From Bacteroidota bacterium (GTDB taxonomy: Bacteria; Bacteroidota; Bacteroidia; Chitinophagales; Chitinophagaceae), in NCBI GenBank assembly GCA_018268075.1, contig JAFDXH010000066.1, positions 1 through 64,000 of the forward strand: a stretch of DNA of 64,000 nucleotides, in the 5' to 3' direction. Below the pieces are notes generated by a model. That model searched no databases. It had not been told where the DNA came from and saw only the letters and a program-made list of their open reading frames with translations. This document shows, piece by piece, positions 24,032 to 33,253 of the stretch (the stretch's first letter is position 1; each line of letters begins with the position of its first letter). The position numbers were made by a program, and so were the translations under genes.

Positions 24032-27000
24032 TTAAAAGTTAGCACGCAAGCCAAAACTTAAGCTCAGTGGAGTTGGCGCATTACCAAAATCAAAACCATA
24101 CCCACCAACACCAGTTGTAGCCGGATTATTTCCATTAACTGCAGGGTCGGCACCTTGATAATTGGTAATCAGAATTAAATCATTGCCTGTAATGAATGCG
24201 CTTAGGCTTCTTAATCCTTTTATCTTTTGCAATGCTTTTTCTGGTAGCATATAGCTAAAGGTTAAATCTCTTAATCTAAACCAATTTACATTTTTTTGGA
24301 TGAACTCTTCTTCAGGCATAGTGGTATAATATGTATTGGTATAATATGGATTGATTATTATGTTATTCTTAGTGGGATTCGCAGTATTTTGTAACCCATC
24401 ATTCAATACACCATTTACAACTATTGGAGTCATTCTATCGGACTCTCTTTTGCTTTTACCCAACCCATTAAGGTATTGGTCGGTTGCATTATATATATCG
24501 CCGCCAACTTTCAGATCCCATAGGAAACTTAAAGTCATGTTTTTATACCGGAAGGCGTTTAAGGTACCTAAAGTAAAATCAGGAGTTCTATCGCCAATTA
24601 CGGTGAAGGTTGCATTCACTACAGGAATACCAGTAGCGGGATTTATTAATATTTGCCCTGCATTATTTCTGGAATAACTATAGCCGGTAATGGTACCTGT
24701 TGAATATCCGCGTACAAGGCCGCCTCGCGCATTACCATACATCCAAGTATCAGAATTATAGTAATCATTTTTCACGCCTATTGCCAATGGTAAAGTCAGT
24801 ACCTTACTCCACATGTGGTTAAAGTTCAACCTTACATTCCAGTCAAAATCTTTCTTTTTAATTGGTGTGACATCTACACTTATTTCCACCCCTTCATTAC
24901 GCAATGAGGATACGTTTCCGGTATTCAATACAAACCCGGTGGCATAACTAGCCCGATAACCCTGACTAATCTGATCGAGGCATAAAGTATTATAATATGC
25001 AGCATCAATAGATAAAGCATTTTTGAGTAACCTCAATTCTGTACCAATTTCATAAGTTTGTTGCCTTTCCGGTTTTAAATTTTCATTGGCATTCGTATAG
25101 CCATAAGAGAAAGAAGGAATGGATGAACTATATTGGTTATTTACAAAAACAGATTGGTTGGAATAAGGGTCATTTAATCTGGCAGTACTTGCCAGTGATC
25201 CCCGTAATTTAGCAAAATTTAAAAAATCGCTAGATTTTAAACCGGGAAAAATATCTGTCATTATCAGACTTAAACTTGCCGCCGGATAATTGTAGTGATT
25301 ATTTTTTGTAGGAATAGGTGAGGCTTGCTCAAACCTATGCGAATAGGTAATAAAGGCTAGATTTTTATATCCGATTGTAGCTTCGCCAAAGTAGGCAAGC
25401 TCTCTAAGGATACTTAAATTAGGAAGTCCAAAATAATTCCTTAACAATCTGGTTCTTGTGCTTTCCAATGTGTTACTGCTATCAGTACTCACTGAATCTT
25501 TTAATTTATTACCTAAAACACCAAACTGTTGAGTTTCATAATCCTGCCACATGGTACCCACCATCAACCTGGTAGCAAAATCTCCAACTTTTTTACTTGC
25601 AGTGGCGGTGATGGTATGGTTGTATCCTTTATAAGTCCTGTAATAATTATCAAGTGTACCTCCTGTGGCAGCGCTCAGGAAAAAAGATTCAGGATGTGTA
25701 AATAAATATCCATCTTGCTTGTAGGTATCATATCCAAATCTGCCAGCTAAAGTTAACCAAGGAAATGGGCGGATATTGATGCTCATGGTAGCTACCCAAC
25801 GACTATTTTTATCGCCTGAAATATTATTTTTTGCACTCCATAAAGGGTTGTCATAATCGCCATTGAACGTAGTTCCATAAACCAATTTCTTATCTCCATT
25901 TGGTAATTGATAATCTTGCATATTATCTACAGATGGCCACATGTACAAATCAATCAAATAAGAGTTGGCGCCTTTCAACGGCTTAACGTTATTAGAATTA
26001 ATGTAGGAAATTGAAGGAGCAAAATCAATATATTTTCCAATTTTGGTATTATTAGAAAGTTTGAAATTGTATTTAGTGTAACTGTTATGAGGTACTACAC
26101 CATGGTCATCAAGATATTGCCCTGAGAACCTGAATCCAGAATTTTTGCCACCGAATTCTAATCCGAGGTTGTGGGTTTGTGTAAAACCGGTACGATAGAA
26201 ATTATGAAGATTATCATATTTCTTAGTATTTGCAGGATAGGCAGGTCCAAAAGAAGTGTATTGACCTACTGCTGGTGGCGCTGTAGGTATCCCATTAGTA
26301 CCAGGACCATAATTGTCCTCAATTTTAGCAAACCTTGTAATTTTTTGCAATCTGAAGTTGTCGTCATAATTTACCCTTATTTTACCATTGGTAGCTCTTG
26401 CTTTTTTCATGGTAATTACTACAGCCCCAGAGCTTGCCTGGCTACCGTATAATGCAGTTGCTTCAGGCCCTTTTAAAATAGTAATTGATTCAATATCATT
26501 TGGATTCAAATCTGCAATGCGATTGGTATAATCATTATTCCTGTTGGGGAGATCTGAAGCAAGGCCAATACCACTTCCACCTTGTGAATTTGAGTTTACG
26601 GTTTGGTTGTCTAAGATTACACCATCCACAATAAAAAGAGGTTGATTGTTTCCAGACATGGTATTATAACCTCTCAATACGATTCCGGCAGAGGAGCCAG
26701 CTACACCACTTGTTGGTGTAACGGTAACACCGGCTATTCTACCTTGAAGCCCATTTACAAAATTTTCCCGTTGAGTTCCGGCTACTTCTCCGCCTGTAAG
26801 GCTTTGAGCAGAATACCCTAATTCCCGGGCATTACGTTTAATATCCATAGCCGTTACTACTACCTCATCCAATTCACCTTTACTTCTATTCAATACTAAA
26901 GAAAGGTTATCAGCGCCTGTTACTTTTACTTCTCTTTTAGCAAAGTTTACTGCACTTATAATAAGTACATCGCCTGGCGCTGCTGTGATAGAAAAATGGC

Positions 27001-27175
27001 CGTTATCATCCGTTTTGGTCCCCAACTTAGAGCCGCGTAATAAAACAGATGCGGCCTCAACGGGGTTTCCATCTGAGGATAAAACTGTACCTGTGACCGT
27101 GCGCTTTTGGGCACTGGCTGTCTGGCTTACCTGCAGTAGTAGCAGCGCCATAATAATTGTTGCAAATTTTCTCAT
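24032..27175 (-). CDS. SusC/RagA-family TonB-linked outer-membrane protein, pair 1
   Basis: A 1047-residue TonB-dependent channel. The order is signal peptide (to about 22), CarboxypepD_reg-like domain (about 25-100, with GTVLSSDGNPVEAASVLLRG), plug domain (about 105-240; SGNNQPLFIVDGVILDNQT and IESITILKGPEATALYGSQA), then the beta barrel ending LSFGLRANF with a terminal Phe. It forms the import pair with the downstream SusD. No glycoside hydrolase or sulfatase lies nearby, so the ligand is unknown. It lies 96 bases downstream of the DeoR-type regulator on the same strand and may be co-transcribed with it. Confidence 0.95.
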   Translation of the reverse strand: MRKFATIIMALLLLQVSQTASAQKRTVTGTVLSSDGNPVEAASVLLRGSKLGTKTDDNGHFSITAAPGDVLIISAVNFAKREVKVTGADNLSLVLNRSKGELDEVVVTAMDIKRNARELGYSAQSLTGGEVAGTQRENFVNGLQGRIAGVTVTPTSGVAGSSAGIVLRGYNTMSGNNQPLFIVDGVILDNQTVNSNSQGGSGIGLASDLPNRNNDYTNRIADLNPNDIESITILKGPEATALYGSQASSGAVVITMKKARATNGKIRVNYDDNFRLQKITRFAKIEDNYGPGTNGIPTAPPAVGQYTSFGPAYPANTKKYDNLHNFYRTGFTQTHNLGLEFGGKNSGFRFSGQYLDDHGVVPHNSYTKYNFKLSNNTKIGKYIDFAPSISYINSNNVKPLKGANSYLIDLYMWPSVDNMQDYQLPNGDKKLVYGTTFNGDYDNPLWSAKNNISGDKNSRWVATMSINIRPFPWLTLAGRFGYDTYKQDGYLFTHPESFFLSAATGGTLDNYYRTYKGYNHTITATASKKVGDFATRLMVGTMWQDYETQQFGVLGNKLKDSVSTDSSNTLESTRTRLLRNYFGLPNLSILRELAYFGEATIGYKNLAFITYSHRFEQASPIPTKNNHYNYPAASLSLIMTDIFPGLKSSDFLNFAKLRGSLASTARLNDPYSNQSVFVNNQYSSSIPSFSYGYTNANENLKPERQQTYEIGTELRLLKNALSIDAAYYNTLCLDQISQGYRASYATGFVLNTGNVSSLRNEGVEISVDVTPIKKKDFDWNVRLNFNHMWSKVLTLPLAIGVKNDYYNSDTWMYGNARGGLVRGYSTGTITGYSYSRNNAGQILINPATGIPVVNATFTVIGDRTPDFTLGTLNAFRYKNMTLSFLWDLKVGGDIYNATDQYLNGLGKSKRESDRMTPIVVNGVLNDGLQNTANPTKNNIIINPYYTNTYYTTMPEEEFIQKNVNWFRLRDLTFSYMLPEKALQKIKGLRSLSAFITGNDLILITNYQGADPAVNGNNPATTGVGGYGFDFGNAPTPLSLSFGLRANF

Positions 27176-27271
27176 ACATTGGTTTTATTAAAATGATTCA
27201 ATTATGACAAGGGAATTAATGATTATGCTGCATTCCCGTAATTCAAAAAAAAGATTTTAGCGTTCAAGTTT

Positions 27272-28021
27272 CTAAATAATTTCTATCCCGGCGTTTTTAT
27301 AAGGTTCCAAAATTTTAGCATCGGCAGGCAATTCTGTAATCAGGGTGTCTATTTTCTTACTATCACATATTTGAATCGGCTGCCGAGTATTGATTTTTTC
27401 GGAGATAGTCAGGCAAACTAACTTTCGTGCTGATTCGATCATCGCTTTTTTTACCTGAACTATATCCCAGTCGTTATCCGATACTCCCGTTTCAAGGTTT
27501 ATTGCATTTATTCCAAGAATACATAAATCCACCTGCAGTTCTTTTATTTTTGATATCGCTTCTGAGCCTACTGTAAATCTTGAATTTTTTGAAATCTTAT
27601 CGCCAATTGCAATTACCTCTATCGTTGGGTGCTTAGCATATTCATTTAGTGCAGGGATACTCCCTGAAATAAATGTGGCATTCAATCTCGCAGGCAATTC
27701 CCTCGCCATCTCTATTACTGTGGTGCCCCCACCCGTTAAAATAAACATTCCATCCTTAATTAATGACACCGCTTTTTTTGCAATCACTCTTTTTTGATGA
27801 TAAGCATACACATCTTTATTAGCATCATCGTCATTTATAAAAGACGGCGACATAGCACCTCCATGTATTTTTATCAACTTTCCCGCATCCGAAAGTTCCA
27901 TCAAATCTCTTCTTATGGTGTCGTGAGACACCTTTATCTGGTCGCTCAAATCAGTAAGCAAAACCTTATTATGCAAATTCACCTGATGAATAATATAGGC
28001 TTGTCTTTCAACCTTAAGCAT
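27272..28021 (-). CDS. DeoR/GlpR-family transcriptional regulator
   Basis: A 249-residue repressor-type regulator. The N-terminal winged helix-turn-helix (about 5-58) reads LLTDLSDQIKVSHDTIRRDL then KLIKIHGGA, the classic DeoR signature. The C-terminal sugar-phosphate sensing domain (about 75-235) has FILTGGGTTVIEMARELP and DLCILGINAINLETGVSDND. Family members sense phosphorylated sugars or related metabolites. The gene lies between two SusCD pairs and its own promoter region carries a copy of the CCGCAAAAA motif seen near the divergent promoter, consistent with autoregulation and control of both operons (inference). Confidence 0.9.
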   Translation of the reverse strand: MLKVERQAYIIHQVNLHNKVLLTDLSDQIKVSHDTIRRDLMELSDAGKLIKIHGGAMSPSFINDDDANKDVYAYHQKRVIAKKAVSLIKDGMFILTGGGTTVIEMARELPARLNATFISGSIPALNEYAKHPTIEVIAIGDKISKNSRFTVGSEAISKIKELQVDLCILGINAINLETGVSDNDWDIVQVKKAMIESARKLVCLTISEKINTRQPIQICDSKKIDTLITELPADAKILEPYKNAGIEII

Positions 28022-28040
28022 TAGTTAATGTATTGTTAAT

Positions 28041-28048
28041 CAAATATA
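28041..28048 (-). promoter_or_regulatory. Candidate -7 promoter element (TATATTTG) for the deoR-type gene
   Basis: An exact TAnnTTTG match on the minus strand, 20 bases before the regulator's ATG. TTTTTGCGG, part of motif copy 1, sits near the expected -33 position. Confidence 0.5.
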
Positions 28049-28068
28049 ATGGTTAAAAAATTAATAAA

Positions 28069-28085
28069 CCGCAAAAAGTGCAATT
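28069..28085 (-). promoter_or_regulatory. Candidate regulator-binding motif, copy 1 (CCGCAAAAAGTGCAATT)
   Basis: Shares CCGCAAAAA-n-TGC with two copies near the divergent promoter. It overlaps the -33 region of the regulator's own promoter. Confidence 0.45.
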
Positions 28086-28237
28086 ATTTTTTTTTAAACC
28101 CGTGTGCATATTTTTTTATTTTTTTTGATTGGTACATTTTAATAAAAAGCTACAATCCTTTGTTCATAGCATTTTCATGCATTATTTGTGAAATTTAGAA
28201 CTGTATAAATAAAATATTTTTTTTATAAAAAAAATAT

Positions 28238-28245
28238 TAGATTTG
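28238..28245 (+). promoter_or_regulatory. Candidate -7 promoter element (TAGATTTG) for the second SusCD operon
   Basis: An exact TAnnTTTG match on the plus strand. It lies 18 bases before motif copy 2 and about 200 bases before the SusC start. Confidence 0.45.
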
Positions 28246-28262
28246 TTCTTGAAGGCTAAAAA

Positions 28263-28304
28263 GCCGCAAAAATTGCGCGGTTTTTTGCCGCAAAAAACTG
28301 CACC
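28263..28304 (+). promoter_or_regulatory. Candidate regulator-binding motifs, copies 2 and 3, with hairpin
   Basis: GCCGCAAAAATTGCGCGG (28263-28280) and GCCGCAAAAAACTGCACC (28287-28304) start 24 bases apart, just downstream of the predicted transcription start. Copy 2 can also fold as CCGC...GCGG flanked by A and T runs, resembling a terminator or attenuator. Confidence 0.5.
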
Positions 28305-28442
28305 AAATCATTATTATAGCAAAGTTTAAGTGGCTTTAGAAATTAAATAATTATTGCGCGGTGAGTTATTAGTACTATCAAAATAGTAAACTCTTTATAA
28401 TAATTTAACCATTTTTCTTACCATTTCAACTATTATTCTAAA

Positions 28443-31400
28443 ATGAAAAAGATTCTCCTTGTAGTTTTGGGTGCGCTTTTTTTTATGCAGGAAGGCTACT
28501 CCCAGCAAATTGCCGTCAGCGGTAAAGTTATCTCATCAGAGGGTGTGCCGCTCTCGGGTGTTTCTGTAAAAATTAAAAAGAAAAACACCGGTACTAGCAC
28601 CAGCACTGATGGCACCTATTCTATCAAAGCCGATAAGACAGACGTGCTTGTATTTAGCTACGTAGGGTATGCCGCTATTGAGAAGGAAGTAGGATCTCAG
28701 TCCATCATTAATGTGCAAATGAGTGAAGACGTGCGCACATTAACAGAGGTGGCTGTTACCGCATTTGGTGTAAAACAAAAGGTTAGAAGTCTTGGGTTTT
28801 CTACCCAAAATGTGAAAGCCAATGAAGTGGTTGAATCACAGCAGCCCAATATTGTAAATGCTTTGCAAGGAAAGGCAGCAGGTGTGCAAATTACCAACTC
28901 AAGTGGAGCACCTGGGGCTTCATCAAGTATTATGATAAGAGGAGGTAATTCATTAAGCGGGAATAATCAGCCCTTATTTGTAGTAGATGGTATTCCCATT
29001 GATAATTCTACTCCGGTAGGGCAAGGAGGTTTAGTAGCTTCTTATGGACCTGCTACTAATAGGGCTATTGATATAAACCCAGAAGATATAGCAAGCATTA
29101 CAATACTAAAAGGTCCGGCTGCAGCGGCACTGTATGGTATTCGTGCAGCATCTGGTGCCATTATAATTACTACCAAAAAAGGTTCGGGTGGAGCAGCCAG
29201 AATAACCTATCAGGGTACTTTTTCAATGGATAATGTGAACCGGCTTCCTAAGCTACAATCCCAATTTAAGCAAGGTGCCTTAGGCTTGGCCAATCCCACA
29301 GCTCCGTATTCCTGGGGCCCTGCATTTGCACCAGGTGATACTATTTATGATAACCTGAAAGATTTCTTCAAAACAGCATTTACCCAATCTCATGACTTAT
29401 CAATGAGTGGAAGCTCTGAAAAGTCTAACTATTATGCTTCAGGGTCTTACTTTGATCAAGGCGCTATTACAAATAATTCCGATTTTAAAAGAGGCTCATT
29501 TAGAATTAATTCAGATACGAAAGTGGGAGAAAAGCTTACAGTAGGCGTGTCTGCAAATTATGTGCGTACTGATAGGCATTATGTACCGCAAGGCGATGCA
29601 AATGGAGTGATGGGCGCTTTGTATTGGCCAAGAAATGATAACATGAAAAATTATCTTGACGCAAATGGAAAACAAAGAGTGGTAAGCCCTACCGGAAATG
29701 ATAATCCTTATTGGAGTATTCAGAACAAGCCGATAACCAGTTTGGTTAATAGAATAATTACAGTTGGTAATTTAGACTATAATCCATTTCAATTTTTAAA
29801 TATTACTTATAGGTTGGGTACAGATTATTATAATGAAACTTTTAAATCCGTGAATATGCCTACCGGCTCTTTCAAAGGATCTGTAAACCAGTCTATAAGT
29901 AATAACCAGATCACTACCTCTACTTTAATAGCTACTTTTAAGAAAACAGTAAAGAGCGATTTTAATTTCAGCCTTTCTTTGGGGCATAATCTTGAGAGTT
30001 CTTCCTACAGAAGTACTACTTCTAGTGCCATACGTTTTATTGATCCAAGTTTTCCTAGCATTAATAATACTGTAGCTACAGACCGCTCTGTTTCAGAATA
30101 TTTAAGCAGAAGAAGAATAGTAGGTTTATTTGGTGATTTTAATTTTAACTGGAAAGAAATTGTATATTTAAATGCAAGAGGCCGCAATGACTGGTCTTCA
30201 ACTTTACCAATAGCTGATAATTCATTTTTCTATCCAGCCTTGAGTGCTTCAGTAATTTTTACAGATTTATTAAAAATTACTGGTATGAAAAATGATGACC
30301 GTGTTTTTAGTTATGGTAAAATAAGAGCAGCTTATTCCGAAGTGGGTAAAGATGCACCTCCACACGTGCTTACTTCGTCCTTGCAAACAGTTACCAATAC
30401 ATTTACCATTAATCCGAGAGGTTTTATTACCAATGCTAATAATGCATTTGGTAACCCTGCCTTATTGCCTGAGTTTACTAAGGCATTTGAAGCAGGAGCC
30501 GATTTGCGTTTTTTTAACAATCGTTACGGTATAGATTTTACCTATTTCAGAAGCCAGTCTGATAATCAAATTCTGGCTACGCGTACTCCTCCAGCAGCAG
30601 GGGCTTTTCTTACTTACCTAAATGGTGGCTCCATTAGGAATGAAGGGGTGGAAATTGTTTTAAATGCTAGGCCTGTTATACAAAGAAATTTCAAATGGTC
30701 TATTGATATAAATTTTGCACACAATACCTCAATAGTCAAAGCGCTGCCCGGACTTTTGGACCGTGTAGAATTGTCTGATGCATGGACCAATAACAATGCT
30801 GCAGAAGCTGCAGCATTTCTCAATGGAAGTTTGTTTGGTATAAATGGGCAAACCTTTAAGAAAAATAGCAGTGGCCAATTATTATTAGATAATAAAGGGG
30901 CACCACAATTAGGCGGCTACTCTAATATTGGTGATAGAAACCCAGACTTTACCGCAGGCATCACCAATACTTTTAATTACAAAGATTTTATGTTCTCGTT
31001 TATGGTAGATATTCGTCAGGGCGGCAAAGTATTTAATGCTACAGAAGTCTCATTGGTACTTTCTGGCTTGAGCACTAAAACTATTGATCGCGGTACCAGA
31101 GTGTATGATGGAATTATAGAATCAACCGGGCTTAAGAATACTTTAGCCATTCCACTAAATCAGGATTATTATCGCTTGCTTTATGCTAATCAGGGATATG
31201 ATTTTGTGGAAGATGGAGGCTGGGTACGCCTTAGGTATGTTGCACTTTCATACAATGTGCCCAAACAGATATTAGGCAAATCTAAAATTAAGGGCCTCTC
31301 TTTCACAGCTACCGGTAGAAACCTGATTCTTTTAACCAAATATTCAGGTATAGATCCTGAGGTTTCAGGAAGCGGTGCCGGCGTAGGTGGTTCAGGTTCT

Positions 31401-31469
31401 TTTGGGTTCGATAATCTGGGCGTACCTGCTACACGCGGTGTAGATTTGGGCATTAAACTAACTTTTTAA
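28443..31469 (+). CDS. SusC/RagA-family TonB-linked outer-membrane protein, pair 2
   Basis: A 1008-residue TonB-dependent channel: signal peptide (about 1-20), CarboxypepD_reg-like domain (about 24-98; GKVISSEGVPLSGVSVKIKK), plug domain (about 105-240; SGNNQPLFVVDGIPIDNST and IASITILKGPAAAALYGIRA) and beta barrel ending VDLGIKLTF with the terminal Phe recognised by the BAM machinery. It is clearly diverged from the pair 1 SusC, so the two loci probably import different or related ligands. It is transcribed divergently from the DeoR-type gene and followed 18 bases later by its SusD. Confidence 0.95.
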   Translation: MKKILLVVLGALFFMQEGYSQQIAVSGKVISSEGVPLSGVSVKIKKKNTGTSTSTDGTYSIKADKTDVLVFSYVGYAAIEKEVGSQSIINVQMSEDVRTLTEVAVTAFGVKQKVRSLGFSTQNVKANEVVESQQPNIVNALQGKAAGVQITNSSGAPGASSSIMIRGGNSLSGNNQPLFVVDGIPIDNSTPVGQGGLVASYGPATNRAIDINPEDIASITILKGPAAAALYGIRAASGAIIITTKKGSGGAARITYQGTFSMDNVNRLPKLQSQFKQGALGLANPTAPYSWGPAFAPGDTIYDNLKDFFKTAFTQSHDLSMSGSSEKSNYYASGSYFDQGAITNNSDFKRGSFRINSDTKVGEKLTVGVSANYVRTDRHYVPQGDANGVMGALYWPRNDNMKNYLDANGKQRVVSPTGNDNPYWSIQNKPITSLVNRIITVGNLDYNPFQFLNITYRLGTDYYNETFKSVNMPTGSFKGSVNQSISNNQITTSTLIATFKKTVKSDFNFSLSLGHNLESSSYRSTTSSAIRFIDPSFPSINNTVATDRSVSEYLSRRRIVGLFGDFNFNWKEIVYLNARGRNDWSSTLPIADNSFFYPALSASVIFTDLLKITGMKNDDRVFSYGKIRAAYSEVGKDAPPHVLTSSLQTVTNTFTINPRGFITNANNAFGNPALLPEFTKAFEAGADLRFFNNRYGIDFTYFRSQSDNQILATRTPPAAGAFLTYLNGGSIRNEGVEIVLNARPVIQRNFKWSIDINFAHNTSIVKALPGLLDRVELSDAWTNNNAAEAAAFLNGSLFGINGQTFKKNSSGQLLLDNKGAPQLGGYSNIGDRNPDFTAGITNTFNYKDFMFSFMVDIRQGGKVFNATEVSLVLSGLSTKTIDRGTRVYDGIIESTGLKNTLAIPLNQDYYRLLYANQGYDFVEDGGWVRLRYVALSYNVPKQILGKSKIKGLSFTATGRNLILLTKYSGIDPEVSGSGAGVGGSGSFGFDNLGVPATRGVDLGIKLTF

Positions 31470-31487
31470 TTTGCAAAAATTTTTTTT

Positions 31488-33083
31488 ATGAAAAATAGAT
31501 ATAAAATAATTTCTCTCTTAGTTGTTGGAATTATATTTCTAACATCCTCCTGCAAAAAATACCTTGACGTAAATAAGGATCCTAACAATCCATCTGTAGT
31601 TTCTGCTGCCAACAGGCTAGTAGGCGCTATCACTACCTCTAATGGCGCAGCAATGTGGCGTGGCTCCAGAGAGGTAGCTGCAGTAACTCAATATGGCGTT
31701 GCAAAAAATGTACCCGGTGCAGCAGAAACCTGGCGGTTTACATCCAGTTATTTTCTGATGCAAAACGCTTATGTGTGGTCCATGCCTAATTGTGTAGATT
31801 TAATTAATTTAGGCAATCAGGAAGGCAGCCCTAACTTTGTTGGAGCTGGGGAAACTTTATTGGCAGCAAACTTCGGACTACTCACAGACCAACTTGGAAG
31901 CATAGTAGTAGATGACTATTATAATGGCAAATCGCAATTAAATCTGGAACCCCAGGTGCAGGATCAGCAGTCAGTTTATAGGCATATTGATTCACTTTTA
32001 GATCATGCCATATTATCATTTGCCAGCACCTCTAACAAAACAGCCTTGAACTCCGCAAACGGTGATATTATGTATCAGGGCGATGTAAATAAATGGACCC
32101 GTTTTGCATGGGCATTGAAAGCTAGATACCTCAATCATCTATCAAAAAAATCAGCACTTTATAATCCTGCTAAAATTATTGACGCTTGTAGTAAAGCCTT
32201 TAATGCCGATGGTATGGATGCTGAATTTGCTCATCTTGCTGGCGGCCTGCAAACCGATGAAAACCCCTGGTTTAGTTGGGGTGGATTTGACAATGGCACA
32301 ATCACTGACCCCAATGACCCAAATTACAACCCAAGATACTTTACGTGGAGCCAGTTTTTTGTAAACATGCTTTCATCATTTCCGGTAACGAATAATTTGT
32401 ATCAAGATCCTAGAATCGGAAAGATTATGAAACCTGCACTTACCGATGGTCAATTTAGAGGTTTGATAGTAGGTGGTGGGTTAAAGGGCGGCCAAGGCGC
32501 ACTTGCAAATGGCCAACCCGGTGATGCTACTAAAATTAATGGTAATGATTACAGCAGTTTTGCTAATAGTGGCTTTTATACCAATCAAACATCTGCTACA
32601 CCTTTTATTACTTATTCTGAAGTAAAGTTTATTGAGGCAGAAGCACGGCTTAGATCCAATGATGCACCAGGCGCCTTGGCAGCTTACGAAGAAGGAGTAA
32701 AATCAAACATGCGAAAAATGGGTGTGTCCGTTGCCAATATCAATAGCTATTGGGCTGCTCAGTTGGCTGATGGCTTGGTGGCACATTTTGGAAATCTCAC
32801 TAATGGGTTAAGCCATATTTTCAGAGAAAAATATATCACTATGTGCCTGAACCCAGAATCATGGGTAGATATGAGAAGGGTAGATTATAGTAAAGATATT
32901 TATGGCCCTTCATTGATGAGGCCTATTAATATAAACTCTACTGTTTTTGATGCGAACAACCCTAATCAATGGATAAGAGCCATGTGTTATGAAAGTAATG
33001 AAGAGGTAAGAAACCCTAAAGCTGTGGGCGACAACTCACCCAAACATCGCCTTCTCACTCCTCTTTGGTGGGATACCAATTAG
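31488..33083 (+). CDS. SusD/RagB-family nutrient-binding outer-membrane lipoprotein (SusD-like_2), pair 2
   Basis: A 531-residue lipoprotein with lipobox IIFLTSSC (C22) and the SusD-like_2 start KYLDVNKDPNNPSVVSAANR. Helical TPR-like segments include EVKFIEAEARLRSNDAPGAL and FREKYITMCLNPESWVDMRR, a typical C-terminal motif of this subfamily. It is the surface partner of the SusC encoded 18 bases upstream. The operon ends at a strong terminator 13 bases after the stop; no enzymes follow in the transcript. Confidence 0.92.
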   Translation: MKNRYKIISLLVVGIIFLTSSCKKYLDVNKDPNNPSVVSAANRLVGAITTSNGAAMWRGSREVAAVTQYGVAKNVPGAAETWRFTSSYFLMQNAYVWSMPNCVDLINLGNQEGSPNFVGAGETLLAANFGLLTDQLGSIVVDDYYNGKSQLNLEPQVQDQQSVYRHIDSLLDHAILSFASTSNKTALNSANGDIMYQGDVNKWTRFAWALKARYLNHLSKKSALYNPAKIIDACSKAFNADGMDAEFAHLAGGLQTDENPWFSWGGFDNGTITDPNDPNYNPRYFTWSQFFVNMLSSFPVTNNLYQDPRIGKIMKPALTDGQFRGLIVGGGLKGGQGALANGQPGDATKINGNDYSSFANSGFYTNQTSATPFITYSEVKFIEAEARLRSNDAPGALAAYEEGVKSNMRKMGVSVANINSYWAAQLADGLVAHFGNLTNGLSHIFREKYITMCLNPESWVDMRRVDYSKDIYGPSLMRPININSTVFDANNPNQWIRAMCYESNEEVRNPKAVGDNSPKHRLLTPLWWDTN

Positions 33084-33095
33084 AAAATATTATTG

Positions 33096-33148
33096 ATAGT
33101 TTTAAAGGCAGAGATAAATTTATCACTGCCTTTAAAACTATTTTTTTT
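33096..33148 (+). terminator. Rho-independent terminator of the second SusCD operon
   Basis: ATAGTTTTAAAGGCAG and CTGCCTTTAAAACTAT form a perfect 16-base stem, extended by GATAAATTTATC inside, and are followed by seven or eight T. Confidence 0.9.
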
Positions 33149-33253
33149 GTTTAAAATAAGGTTGCCTAAATTTCTATTAGTACTATATTTCACTAATATT
33201 TAGTTCAAACCATTTTCTCTATCGGTATGTATAATACCATAATACAATAAAAA

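Larger units (their letters stand above)
28022..28442. other. Divergent control region between the regulator and the second SusC
   Basis: These 421 bases hold two outward-facing -7 elements, three copies of a CCGCAAAAA-type motif, long A/T runs and a hairpin formed by the middle copy. No coding frame was recognised. The leader of the plus-strand SusC gene would be about 190 bases long. Confidence 0.6.
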
